A stretch of 64,000 nucleotides of DNA from Amaurobius ferox (taxonomy: Eukaryota; Arthropoda; Arachnida; Araneae; Amaurobiidae). The position numbers and the translations under genes are program-made. The stretch's first letter is position 1. Every line of letters starts with the position of its first letter. Below are positions 58,300 through 64,000 of this stretch, piece by piece. The notes under the pieces are model-generated. The model was not told the DNA's origin, made no database searches, and saw only the letters and a list, made by a program, of their open reading frames with translations. The stretch is taken from positions 53,803,236-53,867,235 of the forward strand of contig OX578137.1 in the NCBI GenBank assembly GCA_951213105.1, read 5' to 3'.

Positions 58300-58710
58300 G
58301 AATGTTTGGCTTAAAATTTGGCGACTTTGGCGAAGACTTGGTTATAATTCGAAACTGTCCATTAAATTGACGAAATTATCGCCAAATTAATGAGAATGTC
58401 ACCAAATGAACGAAAATGTCTCTTAATTTACAAAAATGATGATAATATCGAAGAAAATTCAATAATTTGGAAAATTGCATTTAATATTTTTGATATATCC
58501 TGTCGGCGAAAAATTGGCTGTATTTGGAAATTGTTCGCCAAATTGACGAATTTGTCGCTAAATTGATGATAAATGTAGCGAAATTGACGAAAATGACTAC
58601 AAACTAACAAAAATAACACTAAATAAACGAAAAAGGAGACAAAATCGAAGAAAATTCAATAATTTGTAACATTGCATTCAATTTTTTTTATAAACTATTT
58701 TGATTTGTGG
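58300..58710 (-). repeat. R1-related segment in two tandem units, minus strand
   Basis: Two ~200-bp blocks (about 58,300-58,495 and 58,500-58,700) each hold CGAAGAAAATTCAATAATTTG, AAAATTGCATT/ACATTGCATT, and multiple CGCCAAATT / GACGAAAAT words. Reversed, this is the TTGAATTTTCGTCAA ... GGCGA part of R1 (for example 44,640-44,790), without the rest of the element. Confidence 0.6.
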
Positions 58711-59357
58711 GAATTAATTTATTATACTTGATTCCAAATACAGCAAGTTTCAGTGTTCATAGGACAGGTATGGTTTGTCAGGAGTCTAAGGAATCGTAAA
58801 TTAATTACATTTTGTTAGAGGATGGTATAGAATGTATGATTCGAAGGGGAATGGTATAAGTAATAATAATCTTGAATGGTAAATGTGCGTGACTTGCATG
58901 CGTGTTGTGCATATATTAGCAGCGCAAGGGCGGCAGGTGGGCGAATGAGAGGCATTCTTTACAATCCAATGGATGACGGATTGAAAATCTTTGGCACTTT
59001 TACCCCTTTACAAGACACGTTTTTCCTTCTAATTATGCAATACTAAAGTTATCTGAAAATAAAACACTTCGTTGGTACAACAGCATATGATAAATAAATA
59101 AAGCTATAAATCGATGTCTGGGACAGAAAACTTTCTCAAAAACTACGTGTTAAAACGTACTGCTTTTGCTGAAATGCCTACTGTGGATAATTTATTTTGA
59201 CAAAATAATCTATTTTTCGCTTGCGAAACCGGTTGGTACATTTAATTATGATTTATATGCTGCTTTACAATCAACGTGATATTTTCAGAGGAGAATCAAC
59301 CAAACACCTATTTTTAGCTGAAATTTACTCACAATAAATGACATGTGTGGTTGCAGA
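58711..59357. other. No gene seen
   Basis: Unique-looking sequence flanking the satellite; no coding relic. Confidence 0.4.
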
Positions 59358-62300
59358 TTCTGAGATTATATTGTTGTAATAATTCCTTAAATAAAACATG
59401 ATAAGCACATTAAATAACAAAGTCTGACCAGTTGTAACTTGGTGATTCATGATCTGGGGAAGAGAAGGGTGGGTGTGCTCATAACGGTCTCGAGTATTAC
59501 TACATTTTCTTTTGAATTATTCCTTCAGGAAGTGCTAGACATTTTAATATAAAATTTCATTCTGAGATTATATTGTTGTAATAATTCCTTAAATAAAACA
59601 TGATAAGCACATTAAATAACAAAGTCTGACCAGTTGTAACTTGGTGATTCATGATCTGGGGAAGAGAAGGGTGGGTGTGCTCATAACGGTCTCGAGTATT
59701 ACTACATTTTCTTTTGAATTATTCCTTCAGGAAGTGCTGGACATTTTAATATAAAATTTCATTCTGAGATTATATTGTTGTAATAATTCCTTAAATAAAA
59801 CATGATAAGCACATTAAATAACAAAGTCTGACCAGTTGTAACTTGGTGATTCATGATCTGAGGAAGAGAAGGGTGGGTGTGCTCATAACGGTCTCGAGTA
59901 TTACTACATTTTCTTTTGAATTATTCCTTCAGGAAGTGCTAGACATTTTAATATAAAATTTCATTCTGAGATTATATTGTTGTAATAATTCCTTAAATAA
60001 AACATGATAAGCACATTAAATAACAAAGTCTGACCAGTTGTAACTTGGTGATTCATGATCTGGGGAAGAGAAGGGTGGGTGTGCTCATAACGGTCTCGAG
60101 TATTACTACATTTTCTTTTGAATTATTCCTTCAGGAAGTGCTAGACATTTTAATATAAAATTTCATTCTGAGATTATATTGTTGTAATAATTCCTTAAAT
60201 AAAACATGATAAGCACATTAAATAACAAAGTCTGACCAGTTGTAACTTGGTGATTCATGATCTGAGGAAGAGAAGGGTGGGTGTGCTCATAACGGTCTCG
60301 AGTATTACTACATTTTCTTTTGAATTATTCCTTCAGGAAGTGCTAGACATTTTAATATAAAATTTCATTCTGAGATTATATTGTTGTAATAATTCCTTAA
60401 ATAAAACATGATAAGCACATTAAATAACAAAGTCTGACCAGTTGTAACTTGGTGATTCATGATCTGGGGAAGAGAAGGGTGGGTGTGCTCATAACGGTCT
60501 CGAGTATTACTACATTTTCTTTTGAATTATTCCTTCAGGAAGTGCTAGACATTTTAATATAAAATTTCATTCTGAGATTATATTGTTGTAATAATTCCTT
60601 AAATAAAACATGATAAGCACATTAAATAACAAAGTCTGACCAGTTGTAACTTGGTGATTCATGATCTGAGGAAGAGAAGGGTGGGTGTGCTCATAACGGT
60701 CTCGAGTATTACTACATTTTCTTTTGAATTATTCCTTCAGGAAGTGCTGGACATTTTAATATAAAATTTCATTCTGAGATTATATTGTTGTAATAATTCC
60801 TTAAATAAAACATGATAAGCACATTAAATAACAAAGTCTGACCAGTTGTAACTTGGTGATTCATGATCTGAGGAAGAGAAGGGTGGGTGTGCTCATAACG
60901 GTCTCGAGTATTACTACATTTTCTTTTGAATTATTCCTTCAGGAAGTGCTAGACATTTTAATATAAAATTTCATTCTGAGATTATATTGTTGTAATAATT
61001 CCTTAAATAAAACATGATAAGCACATTAAATAACAAAGTCTGACCAGTTGTAACTTGGTGATTCATGATCTGAGGAAGAGAAGGGTGGGTGTGCTCATAA
61101 CGGTCTCGAGTATTACTACATTTTCTTTTGAATTATTCCTTCAGGAAGTGCTAGACATTTTAATATAAAATTTCATTCTGAGATTATATTGTTGTAATAA
61201 TTCCTTAAATAAAACATGATAAGCACATTAAATAACAAAGTCTGACCAGTTGTAACTTGGTGATTCATGATCTGGGGAAGAGAAGGGTGGGTGTGCTCAT
61301 AACGGTCTCGAGTATTACTACATTTTCTTTTGAATTATTCCTTCAGGAAGTGCTAGACATTTTAATATAAAATTTCATTCTGAGATTATATTGTTGTAAT
61401 AATTCCTTAAATAAAACATGATAAGCACATTAAATAACAAAGTCTGACCAGTTGTAACTTGGTGATTCATGATCTGAGGAAGAGAAGGGTGGGTGTGCTC
61501 ATAACGGTCTCGAGTATTACTACATTTTCTTTTGAATTATTCCTTCAGGAAGTGCTGGACATTTTAATATAAAATTTCATTCTGAGATTATATTGTTGTA
61601 ATAATTCCTTAAATAAAACATGATAAGCACATTAAATAACAAAGTCTGACCAGTTGTAACTTGGTGATTCATGATCTGAGGAAGAGAAGGGTGGGTGTGC
61701 TCATAACGGTCTCGAGTATTACTACATTTTCTTTTGAATTATTCCTTCAGGAAGTGCTAGACATTTTAATATAAAATTTCATTCTGAGATTATATTGTTG
61801 TAATAATTCCTTAAATAAAACATGATAAGCACATTAAATAACAAAGTCTGACCAGTTGTAACTTGGTGATTCATGATCTGAGGAAGAGAAGGGTGGGTGT
61901 GCTCATAACGGTCTCGAGTATTACTACATTTTCTTTTGAATTATTCCTTCAGGAAGTGCTAGACATTTTAATATAAAATTTCATTCTGAGATTATATTGT
62001 TGTAATAATTCCTTAAATAAAACATGATAAGCACATTAAATAACAAAGTCTGACCAGTTGTAACTTGGTGATTCATGATCTGGGGAAGAGAAGGGTGGGT
62101 GTGCTCATAACGGTCTCGAGTATTACAACATTTTCTTTTGAATTATTCCTTCAGGAAGTGCTAGACATTTTAATATAAAATTTCATTCTGAGATTATATT
62201 GTTGTAATAATTCCTTAAATAAAACATGATAAGCACATTAAATAACAAAGTCTGACCAGTTGTAACTTGGTGATTCATGATCTGAGGAAGAGAAGGGTGG

Positions 62301-64000
62301 GTGTGCTCATAACGGTCTCGAGTATTACTACATTTTCTTTTGAATTATTCCTTCAGGAAGTGCTAGACATTTTAATATAAAATTTCATTCTGAGATTATA
62401 TTGTTGTAATAATTCCTTAAATAAAACATGATAAGCACATTAAATAACAAAGTCTGACCAGTTGTAACTTGGTGATTCATGATCTGGGGAAGAGAAGGGT
62501 GGGTGTGCTCATAACGGTCTCGAGTATTACTACATTTTCTTTTGAATTATTCCTTCAGGAAGTGCTAGACATTTTAATATAAAATTTCATTCTGAGATTA
62601 TATTGTTGTAATAATTCCTTAAATAAAACATGATAAGCACATTAAATAACAAAGTCTGACCAGTTGTAACTTGGTGATTCATGATCTGAGGAAGAGAAGG
62701 GTGGGTGTGCTCATAACGGTCTCGAGTATTACTACATTTTCTTTTGAATTATTCCTTCAGGAAGTGCTAGACATTTTAATATAAAATTTCATTCTGAGAT
62801 TATATTGTTGTAATAATTCCTTAAATAAAACATGATAAGCACATTAAATAACAAAGTCTGACCAGTTGTAACTTGGTGATTCATGATCTGAGGAAGAGAA
62901 GGGTGGGTGTGCTCATAACGGTCTCGAGTATTACTACATTTTCTTTTGAATTATTCCTTCAGGAAGTGCTGGACATTTTAATATAAAATTTCATTCTGAG
63001 ATTATATTGTTGTAATAATTCCTTAAATAAAACATGATAAGCACATTAAATAACAAAGTCTGACCAGTTGTAACTTGGTGATTCATGATCTGAGGAAGAG
63101 AAGGGTGGGTGTGCTCATAACGGTCTCGAGTATTACTACATTTTCTTTTGAATTATTCCTTCAGGAAGTGCTAGACATTTTAATATAAAATTTCATTCTG
63201 AGATTATATTGTTGTAATAATTCCTTAAATAAAACATGATAAGCACATTAAATAACAAAGTCTGACCAGTTGTAACTTGGTGATTCATGATCTGAGGAAG
63301 AGAAGGGTGGGTGTGCTCATAACGGTCTCGAGTATTACTACATTTTCTTTTGAATTATTCCTTCAGGAAGTGCTAGACATTTTAATATAAAATTTCATTC
63401 TGAGATTATATTGTTGTAATAATTCCTTAAATAAAACATGATAAGCACATTAAATAACAAAGTCTGACCAGTTGTAACTTGGTGATTCATGATCTGAGGA
63501 AGAGAAGGGTGGGTGTGCTCATAACGGTCTCGAGTATTACTACATTTTCTTTTGAATTATTCCTTCAGGAAGTGCTGGACAATTTAATATAAAATTTCAT
63601 TCTGAGATTATATTGTTGTAATAATTCCTTAAATAAAACATGATAAGCACATTAAATAACAAAGTCTGACCAGTTGTAACTTGGTGATTCATGATCTGAG
63701 GAAGAGAAGGGTGGGTGTGCTCATAACGGTCTCGAGTATTACTACATTTTCTTTTGAATTATTCCTTCAGGAAGTGCTAGACATTTTAATATAAAATTTC
63801 ATTCTGAGATTATATTGTTGTAATAATTCCTTAAATAAAACATGATAAGCACATTAAATAACAAAGTCTGACCAGTTGTAACTTGGTGATTCATGATCTG
63901 GGGAAGAGAAGGGTGGGTGTGCTCATAACGGTCTCGAGTATTACTACATTTTCTTTTGAATTATTCCTTCAGGAAGTGCTAGACATTTTAATATAAAATT
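59358..64000. repeat. Satellite DNA, 202-bp unit, about 23 copies, continuing past the window
   Basis: The unit starts TTCTGAGATTATATTGTTGT and recurs every 202 bases without a length change (starts at 59,358, 59,560, 59,762 ... 63,802). Copies differ mainly at two sites: GATCTGGGG versus GATCTGAGG, and GTGCTAGAC versus GTGCTGGAC. Private changes occur in copy 14 (TATTACAACA) and copy 21 (GACAATTTAAT). No open frame is maintained. The unit length and homogeneity fit a centromeric/heterochromatic-type satellite, but location on the chromosome cannot be read from the sequence. Confidence 0.98.

Noticed and set aside
59358..64000. CRISPR-like array
   Set aside because: The 202-bp units are contiguous with no unique spacers; this is a satellite.

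Overview
The window is A+T-rich animal nuclear DNA in which I can support no intact host gene, tRNA gene or rRNA gene. The readable content is decayed mobile DNA and tandem repeats. The mix is Tc1/mariner and piggyBac relics, two kinds of Penelope-like element, an RNase H-bearing LINE tail, several tRNA-derived SINE families, long (TA)n runs and a homogeneous satellite. This is typical of a repeat-rich arthropod genome. I lean towards an arachnid such as a spider, but that is inference from the style of the elements and not a proven assignment.

Layout. 0-9 kb: a head-to-tail SINE pair on the minus strand, two degenerate tandem duplications, a Tc1 3' fragment (about 5.0-5.3 kb) and a SINE with a 10-bp target duplication (6.56-6.81 kb). 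9-20 kb: a (CTGT)n run, one copy of a ~0.8-1 kb interspersed repeat (called R1 here), a 200-bp (TA)n run, a SINE inserted into an R1 end with a perfect 12-bp target duplication, a complete but dead Tc1-like transposon (14,159-15,602), the 3' coding end of a LINE, a dispersed ~0.85 kb repeat carrying a 27-bp VNTR (called D here), and a piggyBac relic. 20-36 kb: a complete but dead mariner (21,977-23,360) with a truncated SINE nested in it, a small retroposon with a 14-bp target duplication, a (TA)n-tailed retroposon present twice with perfect but different target duplications, a 59-bp near-perfect palindrome, and more SINEs.

36-50 kb: the main coding relic is a permuted Penelope-like retroelement on the minus strand (about 36.5-39.1 kb). 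Its Cys motif and GIY-YIG endonuclease lie N-terminal to the reverse transcriptase, and it is broken by two frameshifts and one stop. Ten kb away, 48.47-49.28 kb holds the 3' end of a Penelope-like element of the opposite domain order (GIY-YIG at the C terminus). Both carry hammerhead-like sequence near their 3' ends. 41-59 kb also holds three plus-strand R1 copies, an R1 tandem dimer, a dispersed ~300-bp family (F), a second copy of D and a solo-LTR-like segment. 59,358-64,000 is a 202-bp satellite (about 23 copies, running off the window edge) whose two main variant sites suggest higher-order duplication blocks.

No genes work together here as a pathway. What can be reconstructed is a history: a SINE end inside mariner, a SINE inside R1, a Tc1 bordered by (TA)n, and an R1 dimer. 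All coordinates of non-coding repeats come from comparison by eye and may be off by some tens of bases unless a target duplication is stated.
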